In this document: positions 27,709 through 36,023 of the stretch, in pieces
Layout of the letters: each line of letters starts with the position of its first letter
Numbering within the stretch: the first letter of the stretch is position 1
Assembly: GCF_002362255.1 (NCBI RefSeq)
Contig: NZ_LPVV01000041.1
Location: 1-64,000, forward strand
Direction of reading: 5' to 3'
Source: Microbacterium sp. SZ1
GTDB lineage: Bacteria; Actinomycetota; Actinomycetes; Actinomycetales; Microbacteriaceae
Length of the DNA stretch: 64,000 nt
Program-made: the position numbers and the translations under genes
The notes under the pieces: generated by a model
Databases searched by the model: none
Told to the model about the DNA's origin: nothing
Seen by the model: only the letters and a program-made list of their open reading frames with translations

Positions 27709-28080
27709 TCAGAGCGCCAGGTGCAGACGCATGGCCTCGTCGATCTCGGCGACAAGTTCAGCCGGCACCCAACCCACGGGTCGGACGATCCGGTCAACGG
27801 AGATCGTTCTGATCTGCTCCGCTTGCGCCTTCGAATCGCGTTCGAGACCGGTGGCCTCCGCGGGGAGCAGCACCTGAAATGGGCGCACCCGAGCGACGTT
27901 CGACGTCAGCGGCACTATGGTCACCGTCGCCCGGGCCGACCGCGCAGCCGCACCGTTGGCGGTGTTGTTGCTCACGAGGACCGCCGGTCGCGTCTTACTC
28001 GCCTCCGAACCCACCGCGGGATCGAGGGAGACGAGCAGAATCTGTCCTCGGCGCAGAAGCGGCAGCGCCTCTGCGGTCAT
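27709..28080 (-). CDS. type II toxin, MazF/PemK family
   Basis: 123 residues. RRGQILLVSLDPAVGSEASKTRPAVLVSN is the MazF/PemK signature region, with the conserved Arg-Pro of the active-site loop, and TSNV follows in the second conserved block. These toxins are sequence-specific endoribonucleases. The ATG overlaps the antitoxin stop by 4 bp (ATGA). No terminator is evident in the 79-bp gap to the convergent ECF operon. Confidence 0.9.
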   Translation of the reverse strand: MTAEALPLLRRGQILLVSLDPAVGSEASKTRPAVLVSNNTANGAAARSARATVTIVPLTSNVARVRPFQVLLPAEATGLERDSKAQAEQIRTISVDRIVRPVGWVPAELVAEIDEAMRLHLAL

Positions 28081-28298
28081 GCGCTGGCGAGTCCGTCCTC
28101 GTCGGCCACATCCCAGGCGTCGTCGTAGTCCTCGGCATATGCCTCGGCGTAAGCGTCAGCCAGTCGGCTCTCCCGCAGCAATCGCACGGCATCCTGCACC
28201 GCCGCTGAGCGCGAGGAGTACCGTCCACTCAGCGCCTCCAAGTCGAGGAACGCCACGTCCGCTGTGCTGAGACTGAGGCTGATCTTGGTGCTGCTCAT
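28077..28298 (-). CDS. ribbon-helix-helix antitoxin
   Basis: 73 residues. An N-terminal RHH-type segment (MSSTKISLSLSTADVAFLD, then RSAAVQDAVRLLRE) is followed by an acidic tail rich in Asp, Glu, Ala and Tyr that should thread into the toxin active site. It precedes the toxin with a 4-bp overlap. A palindromic operator and TAGTAT -10 lie immediately upstream, so the complex is likely autorepressing. Confidence 0.87.
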   Translation of the reverse strand: MSSTKISLSLSTADVAFLDLEALSGRYSSRSAAVQDAVRLLRESRLADAYAEAYAEDYDDAWDVADEDGLASA

Positions 28299-28314
28299 GC
28301 CGACGATACTACTC

Positions 28315-28337
28315 CGGTAGCAGTGCTTTTGCTACCG
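28315..28337 (-). promoter_or_regulatory. toxin-antitoxin operator
   Basis: Perfect inverted repeat CGGTAGCA-N7-TGCTACCG. It lies just upstream of TAGTAT (28305-28310 on the minus strand), the probable -10 of the antitoxin-toxin operon, as expected for RHH autoregulation. Confidence 0.7.
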
Positions 28338-28380
28338 ATCTCCCCACTGAGGGTCCTGTCACCGGTATGCAGCGGTACAC

Positions 28381-28416
28381 GCAGAAGGGCCCCGGGCGAA
28401 CCCGGGGCCCTTCTGC
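28381..28416. terminator. strong hairpin terminator after the acyl-CoA dehydrogenase
   Basis: Perfect 16-bp stem (GCAGAAGGGCCCCGGG and complement) with a 4-nt loop, 5 nt beyond the stop codon. It separates the gene from the toxin-antitoxin promoter. Confidence 0.88.
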
Positions 28417-28421
28417 GTGAG

Positions 28422-29585
28422 TCAGCGCTTGCCGGCGATCTGACGCCCGACGATCTCGCGCATGATCTCGTTCGTGCCGCCGTAGATGCGGTGCACGCGG
28501 GCATCGAGGAACGCGCGGGCGATGGGGTACTCGGTGATGTAGCCGTAGCCGCCGTGCAGCTGCACTCCGGCGTCGAGCACCTCCCACTCGCGCTCCGTCG
28601 CCCAGAACTTGACCTTCGCGGCCTCTTCCGCCGAGAGCTTGCCCTTCGAGTAGGCGAGCAGCGCGCGGTCGATGTAGGCCCAGAGGGCGTCGACGGTGGT
28701 CGCCATGTCGGCGATCTGGAAGCGGCTGTTCTGGAAGTCGATGATCCGCTCGCCGAACGCCTCGCGGTCCTTCGTGTAGGCGACGGTCCAGTCCAGCGCC
28801 GCCTGCGCGGCCGCCGCACCGGCGACGCCGATCGACAGGCGCTCGAGCGGCAGGTTCATCATCAGCTGGATGAAGCCCTTGCCCTCTTCGCCGCCGATGA
28901 GGTTCTCGTCGGGCACGAACACGTCGCTGAACGACAACTCGGCGGTGTCGTGACCCTGGAAGCCCATCTTGTGCAGCTTCTTGCCGTGGTCGAAGCCCTC
29001 CATGCCGTTCTCGATCAGCGCCAGGCTGAACGCGTCGGGCCGGTTGCCCTCGCCGGTCTTCACGAACGTCACGACGAGGTCGGCCGTCGCGCCCGAGGAG
29101 ATGAAGGTCTTCGCGCCGTTGACGATGTAGCCGCCGTCGGTCTTCTTCGCGGTCGTCTTGATGCCGCGGAGGTCGGAACCCGCACCCGGCTCGGTCATCG
29201 CGAGAGCGCCGATGACCTCACCGGTGGCCATGCGCGGCAGCCACTTCTCCTTCTGCGCCTGCGTGCCCATGTGCACGAGGTACGGGACGGCCAGATCGTC
29301 CTGGATGCCGAAGGCGCCGGCGAGCGACCCGGCCCCCGCGGCGATGACCTCTTCGTTGACGATCGCGCGGAAGCGGTAGTCCTGCAGCATGCCCGCTCCG
29401 CCGAACTCCTCGGGCACCGAGAGTCCGATGATGCCGGCTTCACCGGCGGCGAGCATGGTCGCGCGGTCGACCTCGCCGTCAGCATCCCACTTCTCGATCG
29501 CCTCGTGCGTGACGTGGCGCTTGACGAAATCCTTGACGAGGTCGCGGAATGCCTCGTGATCCTCTTCGTAGATGTCGCGTTCCAT
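28422..29585 (-). CDS. acyl-CoA dehydrogenase, long-chain/isovaleryl-type active site
   Basis: 387-residue FAD enzyme for alpha,beta-desaturation of acyl-CoA thioesters. The N-terminal helical, middle beta (MTEPGAGSDL) and C-terminal helical domains are complete. The C-terminal motif is YGGTNEIMREI, with Gly where medium-chain enzymes carry the catalytic Glu. The base is therefore probably the Glu in LPLERL, as in long-chain and isovaleryl-CoA dehydrogenases. The ATG at 29585 has GGGAGGA upstream. No linked beta-oxidation genes are present; it is monocistronic with a strong terminator. Confidence 0.92.
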   Translation of the reverse strand: MERDIYEEDHEAFRDLVKDFVKRHVTHEAIEKWDADGEVDRATMLAAGEAGIIGLSVPEEFGGAGMLQDYRFRAIVNEEVIAAGAGSLAGAFGIQDDLAVPYLVHMGTQAQKEKWLPRMATGEVIGALAMTEPGAGSDLRGIKTTAKKTDGGYIVNGAKTFISSGATADLVVTFVKTGEGNRPDAFSLALIENGMEGFDHGKKLHKMGFQGHDTAELSFSDVFVPDENLIGGEEGKGFIQLMMNLPLERLSIGVAGAAAAQAALDWTVAYTKDREAFGERIIDFQNSRFQIADMATTVDALWAYIDRALLAYSKGKLSAEEAAKVKFWATEREWEVLDAGVQLHGGYGYITEYPIARAFLDARVHRIYGGTNEIMREIVGRQIAGKR

Positions 29586-29735
29586 GCCGTCCTCCCGAAC
29601 GTCTCGTGCATCGTTGCTCCGGCGAGCATATGCCGGTACGACGGGGAGAAGACAGGGCGTTGTGAGAATGCATCCCACTTCCGGTGAGACTGGGTACCGC
29701 GATTGTCGGATGCCCCCAGGCGGCCCCGAATGGGC

Positions 29736-30671
29736 TCAGTGCGGGTACTCGGGCGCCGCCGGAAGGCCGAAGAACTCCTCGAGCGTGTGGTAGCCGCCGT
29801 GATGGTAGGCCGCCGCGAGCTCCCGCCCCAGGTAGCGCAGATGCCACGGCTCGGGCTTGTAGCCGGTGACCCCGGAGCCGACCTGCTCGTAGCGCACGAT
29901 GAAGCCGTACTCCCAGGCGTTCTCCGCCACCCAGGCGCCCTGCGGTGTCGCACCGAACGCCTCGATCTCGCCGCATTGCGGGCTGCAGGCGACGACGTCG
30001 AGCGCGAGTCCGGTCTGATGCTCGCTGTGCCCGGCGCGCGCCGACGCGGCATCCGCCCCCGCCTGCCCGCTGTTGCGCACGTGCGAGGCATGCGTCGACA
30101 CCTGCAGGTCGTACGAGCGGTACCCGTTGTTCGCGCCGATCTGCCCCGCGCCCTCGGCGACCGCCGCGGCGGCCATCTCACCCACGGCAGCGGACACATC
30201 GGTGCGGGCCTGACCCGACGGTGTCGTCATCTCGAGGGGCATGTCGGCGAGCGGTGTCGGCGCGAAGGTGACCGGATTCAGCGGTCGCGCTTTGTTCACC
30301 ACGACCCACACGTGCGCCGGATCGTCGAGAGCGACGCACGGCGCATTGCCCGCCACGACCGCGTTGCGGAAGCTCGCCCCGCCCCCGAACCCGGCGATGA
30401 TGGCGGCGTCGTCGGCGACCGCGATCGCCTCGAGCACCGACGGCTCCGAGCACGGGTCGGCCGCCGTGGTCGCGCCGACCTGCACGGCAGGGACCTCGGC
30501 GACGACCACCGGCTCGGGCATCACCGCCTGCTGCTCGGCGGAGTCGGCGACGGGCGCGCCGGCGATCGACAGCAGGATGCCGACGGCGGTCACCGCGAGG
30601 CCGAGGGGAAGTGCTGGTCCGCGAATCGGGGAGCGCGGCGCCGCATGCCGAGGCTGCGACGTGGAGGTCAT
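29736..30671 (-). CDS. membrane-anchored M15 family D-alanyl-D-alanine carboxypeptidase
   Basis: 311 residues. An N-terminal hydrophobic segment (about 22-42) anchors or exports the protein. The C-terminal VanY/M15 domain has zinc-binding motifs HSEHQTGLALDV and EPWHLRYLG. It should trim or hydrolyse D-Ala-containing peptides of the cell wall outside the membrane. The region between (about 60-150) is a less conserved domain with two Cys. CACAAT lies 6 nt before the ATG, suggesting a leaderless mRNA. It diverges from the small zinc-ribbon gene. Confidence 0.88.
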   Translation of the reverse strand: MTSTSQPRHAAPRSPIRGPALPLGLAVTAVGILLSIAGAPVADSAEQQAVMPEPVVVAEVPAVQVGATTAADPCSEPSVLEAIAVADDAAIIAGFGGGASFRNAVVAGNAPCVALDDPAHVWVVVNKARPLNPVTFAPTPLADMPLEMTTPSGQARTDVSAAVGEMAAAAVAEGAGQIGANNGYRSYDLQVSTHASHVRNSGQAGADAASARAGHSEHQTGLALDVVACSPQCGEIEAFGATPQGAWVAENAWEYGFIVRYEQVGSGVTGYKPEPWHLRYLGRELAAAYHHGGYHTLEEFFGLPAAPEYPH

Positions 30672-30677
30672 CCCTCC

Positions 30678-30683
30678 ATTGTG
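30678..30683 (-). promoter_or_regulatory. leaderless -10 box of the M15 peptidase
   Basis: CACAAT, 6 nt before the ATG at 30671. Confidence 0.45.
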
Positions 30684-30749
30684 CCGCGCGCGACGGGCCG
30701 CCGCATGCCGGGATCCGATCGGTCTCAGCCCGTGGACGTCGTGATTCCG

Positions 30750-30755
30750 TAGGGT
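30750..30755 (+). promoter_or_regulatory. leaderless -10 box of the zinc-ribbon gene
   Basis: TAGGGT, 6 nt before the ATG at 30762. Confidence 0.5.
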
Positions 30756-30761
30756 GATCAC

Positions 30762-30905
30762 ATGCATGCGCGCGCGGTCGATCCCCGAGTCTGCCCGACC
30801 TGCGGCGGAGCGCTCGCCTTCGAGATCCTCGACGACGAGCGATTCTTCGTGGTGTGGTCGTGCGTGGAGTGCGGGGTGATCCGAGCGACCGAACCGTCCG
30901 CCTGA
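30762..30905 (+). CDS. 47-residue zinc-ribbon protein
   Basis: Small protein with two CxxC pairs, VCPTCGG (Cys11, Cys14) and SCVECG (Cys34, Cys37), spaced as in a one-zinc ribbon, and a hydrophobic beta-like middle (FFVVW). The coding assignment rests on the well-spaced knuckles, actinobacterial codon use and the properly placed -10 hexamer. It lies 61 bp upstream of the radical SAM gene in the same direction and could be co-transcribed. Function is unknown; nucleic-acid or protein binding is possible. Confidence 0.7.
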   Translation: MHARAVDPRVCPTCGGALAFEILDDERFFVVWSCVECGVIRATEPSA

Positions 30906-30966
30906 TCTTCGTCTTTTTCTTCGAATCTCACTTGCCTTTCCTTCGTCATCATGTTCGAATGAGGAT

Positions 30967-32085
30967 ATGCGGTGGCAGGGACAGAAGGTCGGCGAGACGG
31001 ATGCCGCTGCGCTCCCTGGCCTCGAGGATCGATCGAGCATGCTGCGATCGGTGACGACGCCCGAGTTCGCCGGCATGACGTTCCACGAGGTGCTCTCGAA
31101 ATCGGCGCTCAACCACGTGCCCGGCGCATCGCGCATGCCGTTCGCGTGGACGATCAACCCGTACCGCGGATGCAGTCATGCCTGTGTTTACTGTTTCGCC
31201 CGCGGCACGCACGAGTACCTCGACCTCGATGGCGGTGCGGACTTCGACTCGCAGATCGTCGTGAAGACCAACGTCGTGGAGGTGCTGCGGCGCGAGCTCC
31301 GCAAGGGGAGCTGGCAGCACGAGACCGTCGCACTCGGCACGAACACCGACCCGTACCAGCGCGCGGAGGGCCGGTACAAGCTCATGCCGGGGATCATCGA
31401 GGCGTTGGCGGAATCGGGAACGCCGATCTCGATCCTCACCAAGGGCACGCTGATCCGCCGCGACATCCCACTGCTCGTGAAGGCCGCGCAGCGCGTTCCC
31501 GTCGACGTGCAGATGTCGATCGCGATGTACGACGACGAGTTGCAGAAGGCGATCGAACCCGGAGCGCCGACGACGCAGGCGCGACTCGACACCGTGAAGG
31601 CCCTGTCGGACGCGGGGTTCCCGGTGACCGTGTTCCTGATGCCGATCATGCCGCACATGACCGATTCGGTCGAAGCGATCGACACCGCCCTGAAGAGGAT
31701 CAAGGATGCCGGAGCGCGGCGCGTGATCTACGGCGCACTGCATCTGCGGCCCGGCGTGAAGCCCTGGTTCATGCAGTGGCTCGGCGAGGCACGGCCCGAC
31801 CTCGTGTCGTCGTACCTGGGGTTCTACCCCGGCGTCGCCGCCGAGGCGCCGAAGGGGTACCGGCAGTGGCTCGCCAAGCGCGCTCGACCGCTGATCCGGA
31901 TGCACGGGCTCGACGGCCGCGACGAGAACGACTACCCGCAGCGGGGCTCACGGTCGGGCGAGGGCCACGTCGGCTCGATCTGGCGACAGAACGAGCCACA
32001 GGGTGGGGCGCGGGCGACGACGACCGTCGGCTTCCGGACGACCGGATCGAGCGCGGAGGCGCCAGCACAGCCGATGCTGTTCTGA
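30967..32085 (+). CDS. Rv2578c-type radical SAM protein
   Basis: 372 residues. The radical SAM 4Fe-4S motif CxxxCxxC is at Cys69, Cys73 and Cys76 (RGCSHACVYCFAR). It is followed by a partial TIM barrel with GTNTDPYQRAEG and a long C-terminal part with HLRPGVKPWF. This matches the spore photoproduct lyase-like actinobacterial group that includes Rv2578c. The reaction is unknown. The C-terminal 40 residues are low in complexity. The ATG at 30967 has GAGG just upstream. Confidence 0.88.
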   Translation: MRWQGQKVGETDAAALPGLEDRSSMLRSVTTPEFAGMTFHEVLSKSALNHVPGASRMPFAWTINPYRGCSHACVYCFARGTHEYLDLDGGADFDSQIVVKTNVVEVLRRELRKGSWQHETVALGTNTDPYQRAEGRYKLMPGIIEALAESGTPISILTKGTLIRRDIPLLVKAAQRVPVDVQMSIAMYDDELQKAIEPGAPTTQARLDTVKALSDAGFPVTVFLMPIMPHMTDSVEAIDTALKRIKDAGARRVIYGALHLRPGVKPWFMQWLGEARPDLVSSYLGFYPGVAAEAPKGYRQWLAKRARPLIRMHGLDGRDENDYPQRGSRSGEGHVGSIWRQNEPQGGARATTTVGFRTTGSSAEAPAQPMLF

Positions 32086-32132
32086 CGGTCGTCATCGGCA
32101 TCCGTCCGTCGGGCCCGCCGCGTCACAGCCCG

Positions 32133-32138
32133 TAGGCT
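32133..32138 (+). promoter_or_regulatory. -10 box of yaeQ, near-leaderless
   Basis: TAGGCT, 8 nt before the ATG at 32147. Confidence 0.4.
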
Positions 32139-32146
32139 CGAGGACT

Positions 32147-32686
32147 ATGGCGATCGGCTCGACAATCCTCACGTTCGACGTGCAACTGGCAGACACGGAT
32201 CGCGGAGTCTACGAGGAGCACTCCCTCCGCGCGGCACGGCACCCGTCCGAGACCGACGCCTACCTGCTCACCCGTCTGCTCGCACACGGACTCGAGTACG
32301 CCGAGGGTGTGGCCTTCGGCGGCAGCGTCTCCGACACCGAGGAACCCGCCGTCGTCGTGCGCGACCTCACCGGGCGCATCACCGCGTGGATCGAGGTGGG
32401 AGCGCCGGACGCCGAACGCCTGCACCACGCCACGCGTCTCGCAGACCGCGTCGTCGTCTACACTCACCGCGATCCGGCCAAGGTCATGGCGCCGTGGGCC
32501 GACAAGCGCATTCACCGCGCCGACGACGTGCGCGTGCACAGCTTCGACCCGGGATTCATCGAGTCGGCCGCGCCGCTGCTCGAACGCCGCAACGCGGTGA
32601 CCATGACCGTCACCGAGCAGACGCTGTACCTGACGCTCAACGGCACGAGCCTGACGACCGCCGTGCACGAACACTCGATCGGCTGA
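32147..32686 (+). CDS. YaeQ family protein
   Basis: 179 residues spanning the whole YaeQ domain, a PD-(D/E)XK-nuclease-like fold without proven nuclease activity. Family features visible are the start IGSTILTFDVQLADTDRGVYE, LLAHGLEYAEG, WIEVGAPDAERLH and VVYTHRD. In E. coli, YaeQ has been linked to RfaH-type suppression and proteolysis, with no clear biochemical function. The gene stands alone and converges on the DEAD-box helicase across a dispersed repeat and a terminator. Confidence 0.9.
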   Translation: MAIGSTILTFDVQLADTDRGVYEEHSLRAARHPSETDAYLLTRLLAHGLEYAEGVAFGGSVSDTEEPAVVVRDLTGRITAWIEVGAPDAERLHHATRLADRVVVYTHRDPAKVMAPWADKRIHRADDVRVHSFDPGFIESAAPLLERRNAVTMTVTEQTLYLTLNGTSLTTAVHEHSIG

Positions 32687-32697
32687 CGGTCTAGGGC

Positions 32698-32753
32698 CTC
32701 ACCGCGTTTTTCGTCTCGTCGCTGCCCGCTGCTCGCTCAACGACCTGCGAGGG
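32698..32753. repeat. dispersed GTTGAGCGA repeat, copy 3 (diverged)
   Basis: CTCACCGCGTTTTTCGTCTCG and GCTCGCTCAACGACC match copies at 12953 and 24498 with small insertions. It lies between the convergent yaeQ and DEAD-box genes. Confidence 0.7.
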
Positions 32754-32760
32754 GCACGGA

Positions 32761-32795
32761 AAGGCCCCGCCCGCACGAACGCGAGACGGGGCCTT
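32761..32795. terminator. terminator between yaeQ and the DEAD-box helicase
   Basis: AAGGCCCCG pairs with CGGGGCCTT around a 17-nt loop, 13 nt past the helicase stop. Confidence 0.7.
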
Positions 32796-32808
32796 CGTGA
32801 CGGAACGG

Positions 32809-34821
32809 TCAGCTGGTGAGGTCGGCCGCCGACGGCATCCGTCCGGCGATCTCCTCGATCAGGTCGTCGTCGATGCGCGCATTCTCGAACGGCGCCTCGA
32901 TCTCGGCGCGGCTCAGCAGCTCGCTCATGCGGCGCTGACGCTGACGCGTGATGAGCGTGACGACGCGGCCCGAGCGACCGGCGCGGCCGGTGCGGCCCGA
33001 GCGGTGCAGGTACGTCTTGTACTCGTCCGGCGCGTCGGCCTGCACGACCAGGTCGATGTCGTCGACGTGGATGCCGCGGGCGGCGACGTCGGTCGCGACG
33101 AGCACGTTCACGCGGCCCGAGGTGAGGCGCTCGAGGTTGCGCGTGCGCTTGCCCTGGTTCAGGTCGCCGTGCAGCGACACGGCCGGGATGCCGGCGTCGT
33201 CGAACTGCTCGGCGAGCATCTCGGCGTATGCGCGCGTGCGGGCGAACACGAGGGTCTTGCCCTCGCGGTCGACGAGCGACGTGAGGATGTCGGCCTTGTC
33301 ACGATGCTCGATCACGAGCACGCGGTGCTCGATCGTGCTGGACTCCTGGTCTTCCCCGGCGACCTCGTACACCGCCGGGTCGACCAGGAACTCGTCGACC
33401 AGGGCGGCGACCTCGCGGTCGAGCGTCGCCGAGAACAGGAGCTTCTGGCTGCCCTCGGCCGTGTGGCGCAGGATGCGCTGGACGGGCTCGACGAACCCGA
33501 GCTCGCACATGTGGTCGGCCTCGTCGAGCACCGCGATGCGGCAGTCGGAGAGATCGAGCTTGCCCTGGTTGATGAGGTCCTCGACGCGGCCGGGCGTGCC
33601 GATGACGATGTCGACGCCCTTCTTCAGCGCACCCACCTGGCGACCCTGCGGCACACCGCCGTAGATCTGCGTCGTGAAGAGACCGACGCTTCGGGCGATG
33701 GGCTGGATCGTGCGGTCGATCTGCAGCGCGAGCTCACGCGTCGGAGCGAGGATGATCGCGCGCGGTGACCGCCCGAACTCACGGCGCTTGCCGGCCTGCG
33801 ACTGCAGCACCTTCTCGACGAGCGGTGCGCCGAACGCGATGGTCTTGCCCGAGCCGGTGCGGCCACGAGCGAGTACGTCGCGTCCTTCGAGCACTGCCGG
33901 GATGCTGGCTGCCTGAATCGGGAACGGGCTGGCCGCCCCCATGTTCGCGAGCGTCTCGACGATGTTCGATCCGAGGCCGAGGTCGGCGAACGTCACGTCG
34001 TTCACCTCGACCGCCTGGACGGCCTTCGCCTCGAGGCGCTCGTGCACGACGTCCTCGGTCGGCTCGAATGCGGGCTTGGGCGCGGCGTTCCAGTCGCTGC
34101 GGCTCGGGCGCGCATCGCGGCTCGCACGGTCGTCGCGGCGAGGGCGCTCGGTGCGGTACGCGCCACCGGTCGACGGACGGGAGCGCTCGTCGCGGCCACC
34201 CTCGATCGCACGCTGCGTGCGGTCGCGGTCGAAGGCGCGACGCGCCCGGTCGGCGTCGTACGAACGTGCAGGACGATCGGATCCTGTGCGGTCGTCGCGC
34301 TGCGGACGCGCATCGCGGTCGAAACGCGGAGCGCGACGGTCGTCGCGGTCGCTGTACCGGGGGCGGTCCGAACCGCGGTCGTCCCGGCGCGGACGGTCAT
34401 CGAAACGACGCCCGCCGGCGCGGTCGTCGAAGCGCGGACGCTCGTCGAAACGGGGTCGCTCGCGGTCGTCGCGACGGTGCGGAGCCTCGCGGCGCCCGGA
34501 CTCGGCGCGATTGCGGAGGCCGCGCGCCTCATCACGCCCGGCGCGCTCCTGCGCCGACCAGCGCTGCTTGGGGGCGCCGCCCTCCTCGGCGGGGCGGTAT
34601 CCGCGGTGGCCGGGGCTGCGGCTGCCGGGGCGACGGTCGAAGCCGGCCGCTGCAGGACGCCGCTCTCCGGCATCCGCTCGTCCGCCACGGGCGTCGCGAG
34701 CGTCGCGACCGCCGTCTCGGCCGCCGGCGTGGCGGTCGTGGAACGAGGTCTTCTTCGCGCCGTAGCGCGGCTCGAAGTTGGCGGCGGGACGTCCGCCGCG
34801 GGGCTTCTTGTTCTTGGGCAT
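32809..34821 (-). CDS. DEAD-box RNA helicase with long disordered Arg/Asp-rich N-terminus
   Basis: 670 residues. Residues 1 to about 250 are dominated by Arg, Asp, Gly and Pro with many RDDR/FDDR/RPRF repeats and should be intrinsically disordered. The helicase core follows with TGSGKT (322-327), PTRELALQ, LDEADHM, SATLD and HRSGRTGRAGR. Bacterial DEAD-box proteins remodel rRNA and mRNA, notably in the cold. The disordered extension is at the N-terminus, whereas most homologues carry basic tails at the C-terminus. The ATG at 34821 follows AAGGAC. The 275-bp upstream region may hold a long leader. Confidence 0.92.
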   Translation of the reverse strand: MPKNKKPRGGRPAANFEPRYGAKKTSFHDRHAGGRDGGRDARDARGGRADAGERRPAAAGFDRRPGSRSPGHRGYRPAEEGGAPKQRWSAQERAGRDEARGLRNRAESGRREAPHRRDDRERPRFDERPRFDDRAGGRRFDDRPRRDDRGSDRPRYSDRDDRRAPRFDRDARPQRDDRTGSDRPARSYDADRARRAFDRDRTQRAIEGGRDERSRPSTGGAYRTERPRRDDRASRDARPSRSDWNAAPKPAFEPTEDVVHERLEAKAVQAVEVNDVTFADLGLGSNIVETLANMGAASPFPIQAASIPAVLEGRDVLARGRTGSGKTIAFGAPLVEKVLQSQAGKRREFGRSPRAIILAPTRELALQIDRTIQPIARSVGLFTTQIYGGVPQGRQVGALKKGVDIVIGTPGRVEDLINQGKLDLSDCRIAVLDEADHMCELGFVEPVQRILRHTAEGSQKLLFSATLDREVAALVDEFLVDPAVYEVAGEDQESSTIEHRVLVIEHRDKADILTSLVDREGKTLVFARTRAYAEMLAEQFDDAGIPAVSLHGDLNQGKRTRNLERLTSGRVNVLVATDVAARGIHVDDIDLVVQADAPDEYKTYLHRSGRTGRAGRSGRVVTLITRQRQRRMSELLSRAEIEAPFENARIDDDLIEEIAGRMPSAADLTS

Positions 34822-35084
34822 GGGGTGTCCTTCTGAGTTCTCGCACGAGAACAGCGCTGCCGCGCACACGCGCGAGCACCCGGCATCCGATCGAGGAATC
34901 GAACTGCGGGTCCGGACTGTCAGCGGCCGGGGCCATTCATGTGATGGTTGATTTACGTCGATCGACGCTCACCATCGGCCCCTGGGCTCACACTTCTTGC
35001 ACAAAAACGTCCGCGTCCATACGCGGGTGCCCGAAGCCGACCACGCCAGTGTACCGGTCGCACCTGGGAGGACGCCCCTCGCTC

Positions 35085-35090
35085 TACGAT
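35085..35090 (+). promoter_or_regulatory. leaderless -10 box of the aldose epimerase
   Basis: TACGAT, 6 nt before the ATG at 35097. Confidence 0.55.
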
Positions 35091-35096
35091 GGCGGC

Positions 35097-35993
35097 ATGA
35101 GCACCGCATCCCCCACCGGCACCCAGGTCCATCTCCAGCTCGGCGAGGTGTCGGCGCAGATCGCGCAGGTGGGCGCCTCACTTCGCTCGCTGCGCATCGG
35201 GTCGGTCGATCTGATCGCGCCGTATCCCGAGGGCGCTCCCACGCCGTCGTGCTCGGGCGTGGTGCTCGTGCCGTGGCCCAACCGGGTGCGCGACGGCCGG
35301 TGGAACGATGACGGCACCGCACGACAGCTCGCGATCACCGAGCCGAAGTTCGGCAACGCCAGCCACGGCCTGCTGCGCTTCACCGCGTATGAGATCACCG
35401 AGGGCGCGTCGGCCGCCACCCTGCGAGCCTGGGTCGTGCCGCAGACCGGCTATCCGTACCTCCTGGAGACGAGCGTCACCTACACGCTGCGCGCCGACTG
35501 CATCGACGTCGAGCACGTGATCACCAACCACTCCGCGGCGGCGGCTCCGGTCGCGGTCGGATCGCATCCGTTCCTCACGATCGGCGACGTCGCCGAAGAG
35601 GATCTCGTGCTGCGCGTCTCAGCTGCCACGGCCATCGAGACGGACGACCGGATGCTGCCCGTCGGCGCGCGTGCGATCGACCCCGCCGTGCGGGACGGTG
35701 TGCGACTCGGCGACGTGTCGCTCGACACGGGATTCATCGACCTCGACCGGGATGCCGACGGCCTCGCGCGCCACTCGCTCACCGCGCCCGACGGGCGCCG
35801 CCTCACGCTGTGGCAGGGGGATGGCTACGAGGTCGTGCAGGTCTTCACGACCGACAAGTACCCCGGGCGCCCGCTCGCCGTCGCGATGGAGCCGATGACG
35901 GCGCCGGCCGACGCATTCAACAGCGGCACGGGGCTGCGGCGCCTCGCGCCGGGCGAGACCTGGACCCTGCGCTGGGGCATCACGCTCGACTGA
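35097..35993 (+). CDS. aldose 1-epimerase (galactose mutarotase family)
   Basis: 298-residue beta-sandwich enzyme interconverting alpha and beta anomers of hexoses. PWPNRVRDGRW near the N-terminus, the catalytic His in GSHPF and the catalytic Glu in AVAMEPMT are all present. The length fits the bacterial GalM-like group without a signal peptide. It is not linked to galactose genes. A hairpin terminator follows between it and the convergent RND transporter gene. Confidence 0.92.
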   Translation: MSTASPTGTQVHLQLGEVSAQIAQVGASLRSLRIGSVDLIAPYPEGAPTPSCSGVVLVPWPNRVRDGRWNDDGTARQLAITEPKFGNASHGLLRFTAYEITEGASAATLRAWVVPQTGYPYLLETSVTYTLRADCIDVEHVITNHSAAAAPVAVGSHPFLTIGDVAEEDLVLRVSAATAIETDDRMLPVGARAIDPAVRDGVRLGDVSLDTGFIDLDRDADGLARHSLTAPDGRRLTLWQGDGYEVVQVFTTDKYPGRPLAVAMEPMTAPADAFNSGTGLRRLAPGETWTLRWGITLD

Positions 35994-36023
35994 GACGCAC
36001 GCCCGAGACACGCGGTTCGCGCC

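Noticed and set aside
34042..34836. Plus-strand frame opposite the helicase N-terminus
   Set aside because: It mirrors the Arg/Asp low-complexity codons of the DEAD-box gene; the valine/threonine/arginine composition has no domain character.
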